Shown: in pieces, positions 35,545 through 46,230 of the stretch
Layout: each line of letters starts with the position of its first letter
Numbering within the stretch: position 1 is the stretch's first letter
Assembly: GCA_949126835.1 (NCBI GenBank)
Contig: OX421500.1
Location: forward strand, 18,606,181-18,670,180
Source of the DNA: Anisus vortex
Lineage: Eukaryota > Mollusca > Gastropoda > Planorbidae
Direction: 5' to 3'
DNA: 64,000 nucleotides
Position numbers and translations under genes: made by a program
Notes under the pieces: generated by a model
What the model was told of the DNA's origin: nothing
Databases searched by the model: none
Seen by the model: the letters and a program-made list of their open reading frames with translations, nothing else

Positions 35545-35930
35545 TTCCGATCTGTCTGCATAGATGAGATTATTATCGGATGGAAAGGAAGGTGGAAATA
35601 CAAACAGTACGCTGCCCCATATATATCATATAAAAAGTTTCAGCTTGGTGGACAGTACGACCGGGTATGTAATAAACATGCTTTGAATCTGAAACGTCAA
35701 CTTTTTGCCATCAGTATTACACTGGAACTGTCCAGTCGAATAGAGTTGGCTTTCTAAAATCTTTGAAGACGCTGAAACTCAATTTTAAGGAAGACAAGTA
35801 CTGGATGAAGGAAGACAAGATTGTGTGTTTATCTTAGAAGGATAAAGAGATCAAAACTCCAGTCATTTTGTGCTCAACAAAAGCCTTGGTTGAAGATAAC
35901 CTTCAGTTATAGCACTTAATAGATCTTTAG
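35545..35930 (+). pseudogene. piggyBac transposase fragment
   Basis: 'CIDEIIIGWKGRWKYKQYAA' matches the first-Asp block of the piggyBac copy at 32.4-34.1 kb ('IDEMFIGYKGRWPFKQY'). Then in other frames 'QYYTGTVQSNRVGFLKSLKT', 'YWMKEDKIVCLS' and 'TPVILCSTKALVEDN'. The interval between the first Asp and 'QYYTG' is deleted. It is a related but separate and more decayed copy. Confidence 0.8.
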
Positions 35931-35942
35931 CAAGGAGTTGAT

Positions 35943-36370
35943 TTGTGTAATGTTTTGGATATTCCATCCAGTGCTTCTAATGATCATGACTTAACTAATG
36001 CCCCTACTCATGAACTTGGTAATTTTTCAAATGTCAATATGAAAAGCGTACATGTTAAAGGCAGAACTAATAACAAGCAAACTTTCATCAGAAGAAAAAG
36101 AAAACGAACTGTTCCAACACAATGTGAAGCCTTAAAGGATGACATTAAACTAATTAATGCATGTGTGCAAGGTGGATTGCAAGGTGGATTACCACCTTAC
36201 ACAATTGACCAATTCATGTCCCCTCAAGCGTTAAATTCATGTCTTGGGAGTATTGATTTCGGTTATATTAAAGATGTTTTTATTGAGGCAGCAACATGCC
36301 TTATCAATGACAGAAAAGCAAACTATAATTGCAGGTCTTGAGAATCATTTGGTGGAAGCCCAAAAAGAAA
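35943..36370 (+). pseudogene. MULE-associated C-terminal region with PHD-finger start
   Basis: A 132-codon frame with basic 'RRKRKRTVPTQCEALKDDIK' (possible nuclear localisation signal), then 'TIDQFMSPQALNS' and 'GSIDFGYIKDVFIEAATCLI'. The last block recurs at 45.36 and 60.81 kb just upstream of PHD-finger pieces. Here too it leads into 'ANYNCRSxE', the expected first Cys pair of a PHD finger, after which homology is lost. I infer it is the C-terminal part of the ZSWIM3-like MULE gene family seen at 36.7-39.5 kb. Confidence 0.5.
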
Positions 36371-36689
36371 AAAAAACACAAAATGATCATGTCATTAAAG
36401 ACAATAAAAAAGAATTCACCAGCAAAATTTGAACAGTAATTTATCGCTGTGTCATTGCAGCCTGCATAAATCTCACTAGCAATTCTAATCTCTTACTGTA
36501 AGATATGCTGACTGCATCTACTGTGGCACAGATGAGTAGGAAAAGAGGAGAGATAGCAGATTTGCAGGCTGCAGATATTGAAAGAAGAGTGTATTACTCT
36601 CACTTTCTGATGCTACAATAATAAAATTAAATTCACGTGGCAAGAGAGAACCAGATGCTGATCAGCTTTATAGAATCAAAGTGGTTATC

Positions 36690-36900
36690 CACACGGTCTT
36701 AACGTGTGGATAACGCCCAAAATTATCCACACGGTTCCTCGGCGCATGCGCAATGATCCGCACAGTTTTAGAAACGAGAATAACGGCTGGTCACGTGACA
36801 TTGGAAAAATGCGCCCGGTGTAGTCGTTAATGTTAGTCGTGACTGCACATACTCCCGAGTACGTAAGTTTCGAACTGTTCCTCTATTTTCAAAGATTTCA
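36690..36900 (+). promoter_or_regulatory. 5' region of MULE copy 1 with repeated TTATCCACACGG
   Basis: Three TTATCCACACG motifs lie within 50 bp; the first two form an 11-bp perfect hairpin (TTATCCACACG...CGTGTGGATAA). They are followed by 'GCGCATGCGCAATG', a palindromic NRF1-like site common in metazoan promoters, and by local GC enrichment. This lies ~0.8 kb upstream of the first coding exon of the MULE gene. It may be the element's terminus and promoter. No matching right end was found. Confidence 0.4.
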
Positions 36901-37537
36901 AGCTTGTTTTGTGTGTTTCTTTACTTTAAGTAAGTATAATTCTTTTAACTGTAAAATATTAAAATTATTTTCGTAGTTTATTATTTATTTAACCACATTT
37001 TCAACTAGGCTAGCCGTTCGTCGGCGCTAGGCCTACCTATGCCTCTACCATGCAAAGGGTATAGCATAGGCATATCAAAACTAAAATAAAATCATAATGC
37101 ACTCCGTTTTAAGGTTGTAGAAAATGAATGTTAAAATTTTTGCATGTTAAAATTAATGTCCGTGCAATTTTTATGAGAATTTATAATTATTTTGTACCAT
37201 TAGTCATTGTCATTAGACTAGTCTAGGTCTAGGTCACTACCGGTACTAGGCAATAGGCTCAGCTCAAAAACTTTTAGATTTGATTAGGGCGATTACTATT
37301 CTATACTATTCTTAAATGTGCCTACTTAGTCTTATATCGTTTATTATTTAATATTGCCACAGAGGGGTCTATTTTTTTCAACAGTTTTCTTTTGAAATAT
37401 GTAGGCTAGATGTAGCGCCTACTAAGAAAAATGTTAACTCAACCACCCACCTGAAGAATATCTTTAGTAAAAAATACAACAAAAAAGAAAAATCTCCTGT
37501 TAAAGTCTAATTTACGTTAATCTTTTTTCAATATTGT

Positions 37538-39546
37538 AGGGGCTACACTATTGACAATGTCAATTGGACTTGAGAAAGGTACCTGCTTCACCTCGGATGA
37601 ACTCTGTGTTGCTATCAAGAAACATGAAGTAGAATGTGTGGTGTGTTATATGTCATCAAGAACTCAAAAAGTGTATGTCATGCTATTTTTTTCCCAGATA
37701 TTTTGACTGTTCTTTCTTTTTCTCTAAATCCCTCTGCTTAAAAGCACTACTCTTCACCATTGGGGTTGTTTTGTAATAAATACAAAAGTTTTACTGTTAC
37801 CCTTTAAATTTATCATTAGATTTATATGGATTTCTTAGGCCAATGATTCCCTTTCAGTTGAAGCCAGAATCACCTCATATGGAAGCTTTAAAATATGGAA
37901 GCATACGTTTTGTTTGTAAGCAAGGGGCCAGACAGAAAAAAAAGTGCAAGCCAAAGCATCCGGCCGAATCAACGGTAAGCATTTTTTACATCCAAATTTA
38001 AAAGAAACTTTTATATGTGTGCTAATCATTCAAAATGTTTATTATTTCTTTAAATACATGCCTGTTTTATATTTTATTTTAATTTTACAGAAGCTTCAAA
38101 ATGGGATGTGAAGCTTTTATATCTTTTAGTGTGATGGACGGTTCTCTTAAAATAACAAGATGCAATTTGGAGCATGTAAATCACCCTCCTGGACAAGAGG
38201 TACCATAGTTAATGATAGTTGCATTCTCTGTTACATTTTTCTGCTTCTTTTTGTTAATTGGGCATGTAAACCACCCTACTGGACAAGAGGTACCATAGTT
38301 AATGATAGTTGAATTCTCTATTACATTTTTCTGCTTCTTTTTGTTGATTGGGCATGTAAATCACCCTACTGGACAAGAGGTACCATAGTTAATGATAGTT
38401 GAATTCTCTGTTACATTTTTCTGCTTCTTTTTGTTAATTGGGCATGTAAACCACCCTACTGGACAAGAGGTACCATAGTTAATGATCGTTGAATTATGTT
38501 ACATTTTTCTGCTATTTTTGTTAATTTGGCAATTTTGAATAGCACTTTAAAATTAATAATAGTGAAAAAAATATTCTTGTTTAAGGTTTCAAGACTATCC
38601 TGAGAACAGGAAGGCACAGATGTCTAGCCCGCTGAAGACACTCCTATCAATTAAATCTGTTAGTGTCAAGGACATCAAGGACCTGGTGCTACAGGAGGAA
38701 GGAGTACACATTTTCAGCCAGGACATTCGTAACTGGAGAACAAAAATGAAGAACCAAGACAGCCATGGAGGGTCCCAGAAGGTGGAAGATGTTCTACTCA
38801 AGTTGCAGGCTGAGGGGGGGAGTATTTAGGTTTGGAACGAATGAGACGGGTGAATTTAAGTATGTATCATTTATGACAAAAGACATGTTACAAACTGTCA
38901 ATCATTATCCTGAAGTCCTCGTAATGGACAGTACCTATAAGGTAAATAGCAACAACTATCCTCTCTTAAATATACTTGTAATAGATAGCAATGGGCAAGG
39001 CAGGCCAATATTTCATGCACAACTGGCTTCAGAGGATTCAGACATTCTCTCTATTTGTTTGTCCTTTTTTGTTTCTACTTTTCCGTCCCATTTGACAAAG
39101 AGTATTTTTGTCGATAAAAACATGGCAGAAATATGTGCCATTCGTACATGCCTGCCTGATGTCAGCATCAGGTTATGTGCTTTCCATACCACTAAAGCAG
39201 TAAAAAAAGCACTGCAACAACACAAAAATGACCACTCTCCAAATTTGTTGTATTTTAGATCTTTTTGCTGAGCAAAAATCCTGCAAGGATTTATGTCATT
39301 TTAATTTCCTGAAGGAGAGAATAGCAGAAATTTCACCTCCAGATGTTGTTTGCTATTTTGCGGCAAACTGGTGGAATTGTCCTCAGTTTTGGAAGCGCCA
39401 ACTTTCCATGTCAACACAACCAACCATGCTGAGAATTTCCACCAAAAACTCAAGAAAGTTTTAAAAGCAAAGACACCCCTGCGCATGTGCATTACCGATC
39501 TACTTTCTATCACTCAGAGTGTCATGTTTAATTTCAATTCATTATA
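37538..39546 (+). pseudogene. ZSWIM3-like MULE transposase, copy 1 (multi-exon, broken)
   Basis: Exons inferred: 37538-37672 ('FTSDELCVAIKKHEVECVVC'), 37858-37974 ('LKYGSIRFVCKQGARQ'), 38091-38199 ('MGCEAFISFSVMDGSLKITR' and 'CNLEHVNHPPGQE') and a main exon ~38585-39546. The first three form a FAR1-type DNA-binding region like the N terminus of ZSWIM3. The main exon holds the MULE catalytic core: 'VMDSTYKVNSNNYPLLNI' (Asp 1), 'IFVDKNMAEICAI' (Asp 2), 'RLCAFHTTKAVKKAL' and 'TNHAENFHQKLKKVL' (Glu). Splice sites GTAAGC/TTTACAG are clear for intron 2, but exons 2 and 3 join out of phase. Frameshifts at a G7 run (38814-38820), ~39228 and ~39384 inactivate it. The 3' tail (39534-39725) is shared with 58172-58366. 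Confidence 0.8.
38172..38530 (+). repeat. 90-bp tandem repeat spanning an exon end and splice donor, 4 copies
   Basis: Units start at 38172, 38262, 38352 and 38442. Each begins 'GCATGTAAA(T/C)CACCCT' then '(C/A)CTGGACAAGAG|GTACCAT' and ends in intron-like sequence. The first unit contains the true exon 3 end ('EHVNHPPGQE') and donor of the MULE gene. The other three repeat that coding end and donor in tandem inside the intron. Copies differ at only a few bases. Confidence 0.95.
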
Positions 39547-40269
39547 AAGTATTTTATAATTCAATTAAAATGGCTGTCAGAATTTGTGCACCTACCCACC
39601 TAGTGGAACCCAACACAATCTTAACACATAATCAAATTATTGCTGGAGAAAAATAATTGTTTTTTCATTTTGCTTTCATAATAGCTGATATGGAAAACTA
39701 TTTGGTGTGGCTAGCACAGAGATCATTAAGGGGCTTGCTGCATGAAATTCATTAATTTCCTTTAAGAAATCGTATTTTTTTTTACCTTGTATTTAGTTCG
39801 ATAAACATTTGAAGAATACGATTACAATACATATTGTCTTTGAAATAATGTTTATTATACTTGTTTTCATGTTTGTTCAGTGCATGTGTGGAGTAAAAAA
39901 GGTGTTGTGATGTCTAATTTGATCATCTTTGAGGCATTGAATTGCTTAGCAACGTTTGCAAAGTCTATTGACATGGTACATCAAAATAAAGGTCTTTCTA
40001 AGCTGTATTCGATTATTTTGATGACGTAGAAATTCTAAAAATAAGTTATTAGCAGTCTTTCTAAAATTGGAACACACATTTTATAAAAGCGGCATTTTCA
40101 TTGGTTAGTTTATTTTTATCGTTTTAGCACCGACACTTATAAGTGGTTTTACGAAATCTTATTGAAGAAAAGTTTAGTTTCTCATTGTTTTGCGCATGCG
40201 TGCTGAGACTATTTACATAGCTTTTCCTGTATCCGTAGACTCTTTCATTTCTCACATACATATTGTAAA

Positions 40270-42896
40270 ATGCCCAAAAAAAGATTTACATTTGGAAAAA
40301 AAAAAAGATACTGCAAATTAAGAGGTCGCCATGCAGTGAGCAATACTACAATAGTAGAAAGGTAAGCTATGAATTTTATTTGTCACCTTTCAGTCTTGAC
40401 TTAGGCTTATGCTTTAGACTTTATCTAAGCAAATTTTTTACAAAGATAAAAATGCAACGTGGTCCTAAACTGACCTAAACCTAAATGCCTAGGCATAGGC
40501 TAGGCTAATCCTAATGATACGAATCAGATACTATTCTGATAAGTCTAATACCTAACTAAAATATTATTATAATAAATATAATTATATTATTATATAAGCA
40601 AAATATATAGGCCTACCAATGACTCGTGTCATAATTCTAGAGGCTGGCGTCAGTGAGACAATGCCTTACCTAAATCAACTAAATGTAGGCTAAAGTAAAA
40701 CTTAGTAAAAGTTAAAAGGCTTTTTATTCCATTATTTCCTCAGAACTCAGAATTTAAAGACCTAGCCTACACGTAGGCCCTTTATATATGAACATGCAAT
40801 TAATTTAGTATCCTAGTAATCTGAGGGCTCATGAACAAAATAGTATTTTTAACAATATTAATAATTTAATCATTAGGCTATATCAGCTATATACTATATG
40901 GCTATCTTATATGGGTTATTGTCGATAGTTGTTTTATTTTCTTCACTGCATATTAAAATGAGGCAGGCTGGTCTTGCGATTAGTTGGCCTACACCGGAAT
41001 GTCAACAAAATGGTCCAGGTTCTACCCTTACCCTCAACCAATACCTGCTGCCCTACAGTGGTTTCCGGGTCTATGACATAATAATCTTTTATCTAGAAGG
41101 AAGATCTGTAAGTTTATCAGTGAAATAAAACAAAAAGAACTTATAAAATAGAGCTAATATATTTTATTTCATTTTTTTTTAGCTCAATGCCTGCTACTGT
41201 TGTGGAAGAAAGTGTACCAGTTGAAGCAGAGGATCACCAGGTACTCAATACCTCTGTTGCTGAAAGAAAGGTGGCATCTTCATCAATCAACCTCACAAAC
41301 CCGGCTGACAGTGACCTACAATACAGCATCGTTAGCTCAATGTTTTTATCATCATTGGCTTCACTGGCATCTTGCCCTGAATGTTCCAACAACAAGCTGT
41401 CCATACAAACTACAAAGAAGATAGGCCTAGGTGAACATATTGTACTTTTCTGTGCTCATTGCGAAAAACGGGTTTGGTCTAATTGGACTTCACCACCAGT
41501 GCAAAACAAAAAAGGGATCCTAGACATCAACATCAGGAGTGTTCTAGTTTTAAAAGAATGTGGTATAACCCACTCTAAATTTTTCAACTTCTGTGGTCTC
41601 ATGTCATTCCCAAAATATTTACATAGAAATACATTTGCAAGACTTGGGAAAATGGTTCGTGCCGCTGTAATCAATGCATCTGAGGACTGTATGAAAAATG
41701 CAGCTGCTGTTGTTTGTGAAAGAGCAAAAGTCCAACCGGATGAAAGGGCTAGCTCTTCTAATTGCCCAGTTATCACTGTGTCGTTTGATGGTACATGGCA
41801 CAAGCGTGGTCACTCGTCGCATACTGGTGTTGGAACGGTAATCGAATTTCACACTGGGCTCATTTTAGATACTCAAGTGCTATCTAATTTGTGTAAAGGA
41901 TGTTTATCCTCCCCAAAGCCAGACTCACAACAGTATATGCAGTGGCAAGCTTCACACAAAAGTAAATGTCAAAAAAATTTTGATGGTTCTGCCAATGCAA
42001 TGGAACCACAGTCTGCGGCTCTTATTTTTTCACGTAGTGTTCTTAGCAGAGGTCTTGTATATGGAACTATTCTGAGTGATGGAGATTCAAAGTCACATGC
42101 GGCTGCAATAAAACATTCAGGATATGACATTAACATTATCAAAGAGGACTGCATCAACCACATTGCTAAAAGAATGTTTAATGCCCTAGAAACATTAAAA
42201 TCGGCAAACAAAAAGGAATTAAACTATAAGCTGACACAACCAGATATAGAAAAGATAACTAATTTATATGCTAGCAATCTTCGTGAGCATGCGCCAGATG
42301 TGAACAGAATGAAAATGGCAGTAATGGCTTCTTTTTTTCATATGCTCAGTACTGATAGAGAGCCTAATCATCGTTTGTGTCCAGATGGTGAAACCTCTTG
42401 GTGCCATTTTAAAAGGGCTATAGCTTGTAATCGTCCTCCGCGGAAGCATACGCCTACTTTTACTTCAGATGTGGGTAAACTTATTTTTCCAATTGTGAAA
42501 AGGCTGACAGAACCAGACCTGTTGATTAGGTGTGCCAAGATGGGCACACAAAATGCTAATGAAAGTTTCCACTCCACAATTTGGAGAAGATGTCCCAAAA
42601 TAGAACATGCATCATATGAAACAGTGGAAACTGCTACTCATCTGGCTGTGTTAAATTTTAACTGTGGACCTGCTGGTATAAGGGCTGCTTTTGGTTGTTT
42701 GAATCTGAAGTGGACTGTCCTTAATAATGACTTTGCCAAAAGGCAACAGGAGCTAAAGATTAAGTCGGCTACCAAAAAATCTAAGGGTTTGTCCAAGTGG
42801 AAACGCAAAAATTTGAAAAAAAGACAGGTAGAAGCAGAACGCCGTAAAAAATCAATGGAAGGTACAACGTACAAACCTGGACAATTTAATGTTTAA
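40270..42896 (+). CDS. transposase of the TTAA-flanked element, two exons, 601 aa
   Basis: Exon 1 is 40270-40361 ('MPKKRFTFGKKKRYCKLRGR', basic), intron 40362-41182 (GTAAGC...TTTTTTAG), exon 2 41183-42896. The exons join in phase (92 nt plus 4 nt before ATG 41187), giving 601 residues; exon 2 alone gives 569 from that ATG. It matches the large invertebrate family labelled 'Mutator-like transposase domain'. A zinc ribbon is visible at residues 95-124 (CPEC...CAHC). Likely catalytic acids are Asp233 ('SFDGTWHKRG'), Asp330 or Asp332 ('ILSDGDSKSHAA') and Glu491 ('NANESFHSTIWRR'). 'DCINHIAKRM' between them is typical. The C-terminal ~65 residues are Lys/Arg-rich, probably a nuclear signal or DNA contact. 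No stop or frameshift: the only intact transposase in the window. Confidence 0.85.
40962..41130 (+). repeat. tRNA-derived SINE inside the transposase intron
   Basis: Head 'GGCAGGCTGGTCTTGCGATT' (A box) and 'GGTCCAGGTTCTACCC' (degenerate B box), then a body 'CTGCCCTACAGTGGTTTCCG' and 'GGTCTATGACATAATAATC', ending near 'TCTAGAAGGAAGATCTGTAA'. The head is shared with 24507-24570. It lies 52 bp upstream of the intron's acceptor and in the same orientation as the gene. I could not identify target duplications. Confidence 0.65.
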
Positions 42897-43533
42897 TGTT
42901 GTTTTTCTGTTTATGTATATGTCATTGTTGAAGAAATATATGTTTGTGGTGTAGTCTAGTGTAAATAAATTTAAAAAAAAAGTAAATATTTTTTTCAAAG
43001 TCATTTTTCTCTAAATGTTGTTTTTGTGGTATTTTGGTCATTAAAATCTAAAAATTTTTAAAGTCCTTTGAGATATATTAATTAAACTTATAAGGATGAT
43101 GCATGGATATATATTGCAGCTAGCTAGCTAGTTACTGTTACATTAGTCTCTTTCGCTATTTTTTTATGAATATTATTTATGAGTTATAAAAAATTTTTTT
43201 CCGCAATTTATATAGACCAAAATGAAAAAAATCATAATTTCATAATTGTTTAAATAAAAACAACCAAAACTAGCCAGCTAGCCACAGAAACTATCATACA
43301 ACAAATATATATTTAAAACTTTCATAAATTCATCTTAGTTTAGATAATTTTAAGATTTAAAAAATATATGTTTATTTTCAAGATGGCCGCCATTGCCATG
43401 GTAACCAATGCTCACATCATTATAAATACAAGATATTTTTTTTACTCTATCCTAATACAATATGGGGGTGAAACATTATAGTATTTAACCTGTAAATACA
43501 TGATATAGCTTAATCATGCAGCAACCCCCTTAA

Positions 43534-44330
43534 TTTTGAATAGTGTATATGTGCCAATAGTGCTGTGCCTGCACGTCTACATAGGGACAGGCATGGCATA
43601 GATGGCTTCAGATGGGCATGCAGTCAGTGCAATTTTAGATAATTGGTTAGGAAATGGTCATTCTTTGAGAATAGTTCTTAGTCATTAAGACATATTTTAA
43701 CAATGATATATTACTGGTGTAAGGAGTGCCCCCAGGGATTTATTGCTGAAGAGGCCGAAGTTAGTGAAAAAATTGTAACAGATTGGTGTAATTTTCTCAG
43801 AGAAGAGTGCAGCAATTATCTTGAAATGAACACAGCTGAAATTGTGGGTATGGACGAAGCCGGTTTTCCTTAAGAGGTAGAGATAGATGAAACTAAATAT
43901 TTTCATAGGAAATATAACAGTGGTCAATGGAGGGATGGTCATTGGGTTTTTGGTGGAGTTGAAAGCGGCTCCAGAAAATGGTTGAAGTGGCAGAAAGGAG
44001 AGCAGACACTTTGATTGCACTCATTCAACAACCTATTTTGCCAGGTACTCATATTCTTTTTGACGGCTGGGCTGCTTATGCCAATATTTAAAATATTTAG
44101 AATGGGATATACACCCATTCTGTTATTAATCATAGCGTACATTTTGTGGACCCAATGGATCGTAGTACCCATACCCAAAATGTAAAAAATCTATGAATGC
44201 GGGCAAAGCGCAAACTCCATAGACATTTTGGAACTAGCCCAGGAATGTGGATTATTTACTAGCTATCTAGATGAATTTATGTTTAGTAGCACAGTGAGTA
44301 AAGGTAATGTTCTATTAAGTTTAATTATAG
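43534..44330 (+). pseudogene. IS1595/Merlin-like transposase, mosaic unit 1
   Basis: An ISXO2/IS1595-type DDE transposase, the fold used by eukaryotic Merlin elements. In order: 'SEKIVTDWCNFLREE', 'NTAEIVGMDEAGF', 'VEIDETKYFHRKY-x-SGQWRDG' (first Asp, 43877-43894), 'HWVFGGVE', 'LIALIQQPILPGTHILFDGW' (second Asp), 'THSVINHSVHFVDPMDRS' (Asn), 'THTQNVKNL', and the C-terminal 'CGLFTSYLDEFMF'. Broken by a TAA before 'EVEIDET', two stops at 'YANIxNIxNG' and a frameshift. Two of these stops occur at the same place in the second copy (58371-59082). It follows the MULE gene in both units; whether this was ever one element is unproven. Confidence 0.8.
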
Positions 44331-44480
44331 GAATTTCAGAAAGTTATCCAGTATAACTTGCGTTACTAATTTTATTTTTCAGTCAATGTGGGATGTGTCA
44401 CACAATGCTTGGAAATCTGAACTGTATCAATTACTACCTGTATTAAATGTGGACAGCATTTAGCATAAGATTATCCCAGG

Positions 44481-44750
44481 AACTGACGGTTCCACGCTTA
44501 CCACAGACAAGGAAAAAATCTTAGAAAGGTGGGCGGAACACTTCAAAAAACACGCCTTCACTTATAAGCCAGAAAGCCATCGAAAGACTGTTACAAGTCC
44601 TGGTGAACAATACACTTGAAGCTATCCCAACTATGGACGAGCAAATGGCAGCCATCCACCAAATGTCCAATGGGAAAGCACCTGGCCCCGATTTGATTCT
44701 TGCTGAGATTTAGAAAGAGGGTGGTCCAGTGCTGACATGTAAACTGCTTT
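44481..44750 (+). pseudogene. LINE ORF2 fragment (endonuclease-RT linker)
   Basis: Reads 'DGSTLTTDKEKILERWAEHF', then 'TLEAIPTMDEQMAAIHQMSN' and 'GKAPGPDLILAEI' with a stop, then 'KEGGPVLTCKLL'. This is the region before and into the first reverse-transcriptase blocks of CR1/Jockey/Nimb-like LINEs ('DGs.l.t....l.rW.ehF...L', 'l...K(A/S)PG.Dgi..e'). It is absent from the second mosaic unit (~60555), so it inserted into unit 1 after the units separated. Both ends are truncated. The rest of 44751-45270 holds no gene I can see. Confidence 0.8.
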
Positions 44751-45349
44751 ATTCCCCTCCTGGGGACGCACTTGGTAGGCGATGATAGCTCCACCAAGAA
44801 CTTTCCATCAAAGCTATACCATTTGTATTTTGTTATAAACTTATCAACATAACTATACAATTATTTCCATAAACTAACTAATATTCGCACATCATTTACA
44901 ATCAGGAAATTTCAGGTTCTAGTTTTGTCTAGGCTAAAGAGTTTTATAAATACAACAGTAAAACATGTTGAACATGAAGTCTAAGAGTCCATACTCAAGT
45001 TTTAAATGTAGTCTCAAGTATTCATAAGTTTTTAGATGCATTCTCAAGTAGTTAGATGTAGTCTCATCATGGATTGTTTTTCTCCATTTTTTCGTATAGA
45101 GATAATGAGTTGGAAGAGCTCTATAATTGTAAAGACAAGCATGGACATGATAAATCGGGAAGCATCTCATAGAAAAATGCATGACCCGTGAAGAAATGGA
45201 CGAGTTCGGAGCAATGTATAACAATGAAGATTATGGCAATGATGGCGATGTTATTTTTTGAATTATTGAGAATATATGTTATTTATTTAAGGACATAATT
45301 TGTGCATGTGGCAGACTGTCGAAGAGAGCATATAAGGGCCTAGCAAAAC

Positions 45350-45573
45350 ATTTTGATTTTGGTTATATTAAAGATGTTTTCAGGTGAGGCAGCGTGTGGG
45401 GAATAGTTACAAAGGGTTAGTGTAAAAAAAATTTGTTTTCCTGCAACGTCTTAGACAATGGAGAATTAAAAATGTTACAGTGAGATAGGTGTTTGGAATG
45501 GATTCACTATGGATTGTGCAGGGTATAGATCAAAAATGAAAATGAAGTTGTGGTTTTGTGAATCTTGCTGGTG
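45350..45573 (+). pseudogene. PHD-finger fragment, mosaic unit 1
   Basis: After 'FDFGYIKDVFR' comes a decayed PHD finger: 'CNVLDNGELKMLQxDRCLEW', then 'IHYGLC' and, in another frame, '...WFCESCW' and a stop. Expected PHD layout is C-x2-C...C-x2-C...H-x4-C...W-x-C-x2-C. The second Cys pair is damaged by a TGA (CAGTGAGATAGG) that also occurs in the other unit at the same codon. A short deletion removed the second Cys of the first pair. Confidence 0.6.
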
Positions 45574-45788
45574 ATTAAGTACCGTAATTTGTACAGTGTA
45601 TTTTATTATTTTGGCTTTGCTACATGTGAATTTTTATATCCACTTCATTCATGTTTGATTTATGATTTTTTTTGTTATTTAATCGAGTTACATTTTTAAT
45701 TAGTTGGTCATATTTTTTATAATTTTTACCAGTATAATATTATTTATTTCCGCTTTAAAAAGGAATCATTTTTTATAGTGTATTTATC

Positions 45789-46230
45789 ATGGCAACGAAC
45801 AATTCAGAGATCACTATTCAAGTATTCACCATAACTTGAAATTCTCTGACGCTGAAGGTTTTATTTTAAAACACTGTGGAGTTGGTGAAAGTAAAGGCTA
45901 CAAGTACTTCTCTGAAAAATACATTTTTAATGTAAAAGGTAAGACTCCCACTCACTGCAGTTGAGACATCAGTTTCTAACATGAAAGTGCCATCTATAGA
46001 GGCTTCAAAATTGCGCGAAGGTGCATTAATCATCATTGATGAGGCCTCCATGCTTTCACTGCATTCTCTTTGGATCATTGATTTATTGTTAAGAGAAATA
46101 ATGAATGATATTAGTCCCTTTGGTGGAAAGACAATGATTCTTGGAGGTGACTTTAGACAAACCACAATAGAAGTACCCCCAATGGCAGTGTAACAGACAT
46201 TCTGGGGGGGGGGGGGGGTGAGTGAAAAGT
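45789..46230 (+). pseudogene. PIF1/Helitron-type helicase fragment, mosaic unit 1
   Basis: Starts 'MATNNSEITIQ', then 'FILKHCGVGESKGYK', 'VPSIEASKLREGALIIIDEA' and 'SMLSLHSLWIIDLLLREIMN', 'SPFGGKTMILGGDFRQ'. 'IIIDEASM' is the Walker B motif and 'GGDFRQ' the following conserved motif of PIF1-family helicases, closest in style to Helitron Rep/helicase proteins. The Walker A region is not present, and the expected LPV after GGDFRQ is changed. It breaks down at a G15 tract (46204-46218) that replaces 'GAGGGA' of the other copy. Confidence 0.75.

Larger units (their letters stand above)
39730..43529 (+). mobile_element. TTAA-flanked Kolobok-like transposon with intact gene
   Basis: A 3,800-bp insertion flanked by perfect TTAA duplications (39726-39729 and 43530-43533). 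Terminal inverted repeats are about 16 bp: left GGGGCTTGCTGCATGA, right end inverse GGGGGTTGCTGCATGA. The insertion interrupts a repeat whose other copy at 58172-58400 is uninterrupted at the same TTAA (58367-58370). TTAA targets are used by piggyBac and Kolobok; the encoded protein is not piggyBac, so Kolobok is favoured. It contains one intact two-exon gene, with a SINE inside the intron. Perfect duplications and an intact frame suggest a young, possibly autonomous copy. Confidence 0.85.

Noticed and set aside
36685..36740. TTATCCACA words matching the bacterial DnaA box, suggesting a replication origin
   Set aside because: The window is clearly metazoan (introns, TE families, TA- and TTAA-target transposons). 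The match is coincidental or part of a TE end.
41456..42874. Several minus-strand frames across the intact transposase
   Set aside because: Shadows of the 569-codon exon; no motif and no splice context.
43534..44330. Bacterial IS1595/ISXO2 contamination or recent horizontal transfer
   Set aside because: The same decayed piece occurs twice within eukaryotic repeat mosaics with shared stops; Merlin elements of animals explain it.
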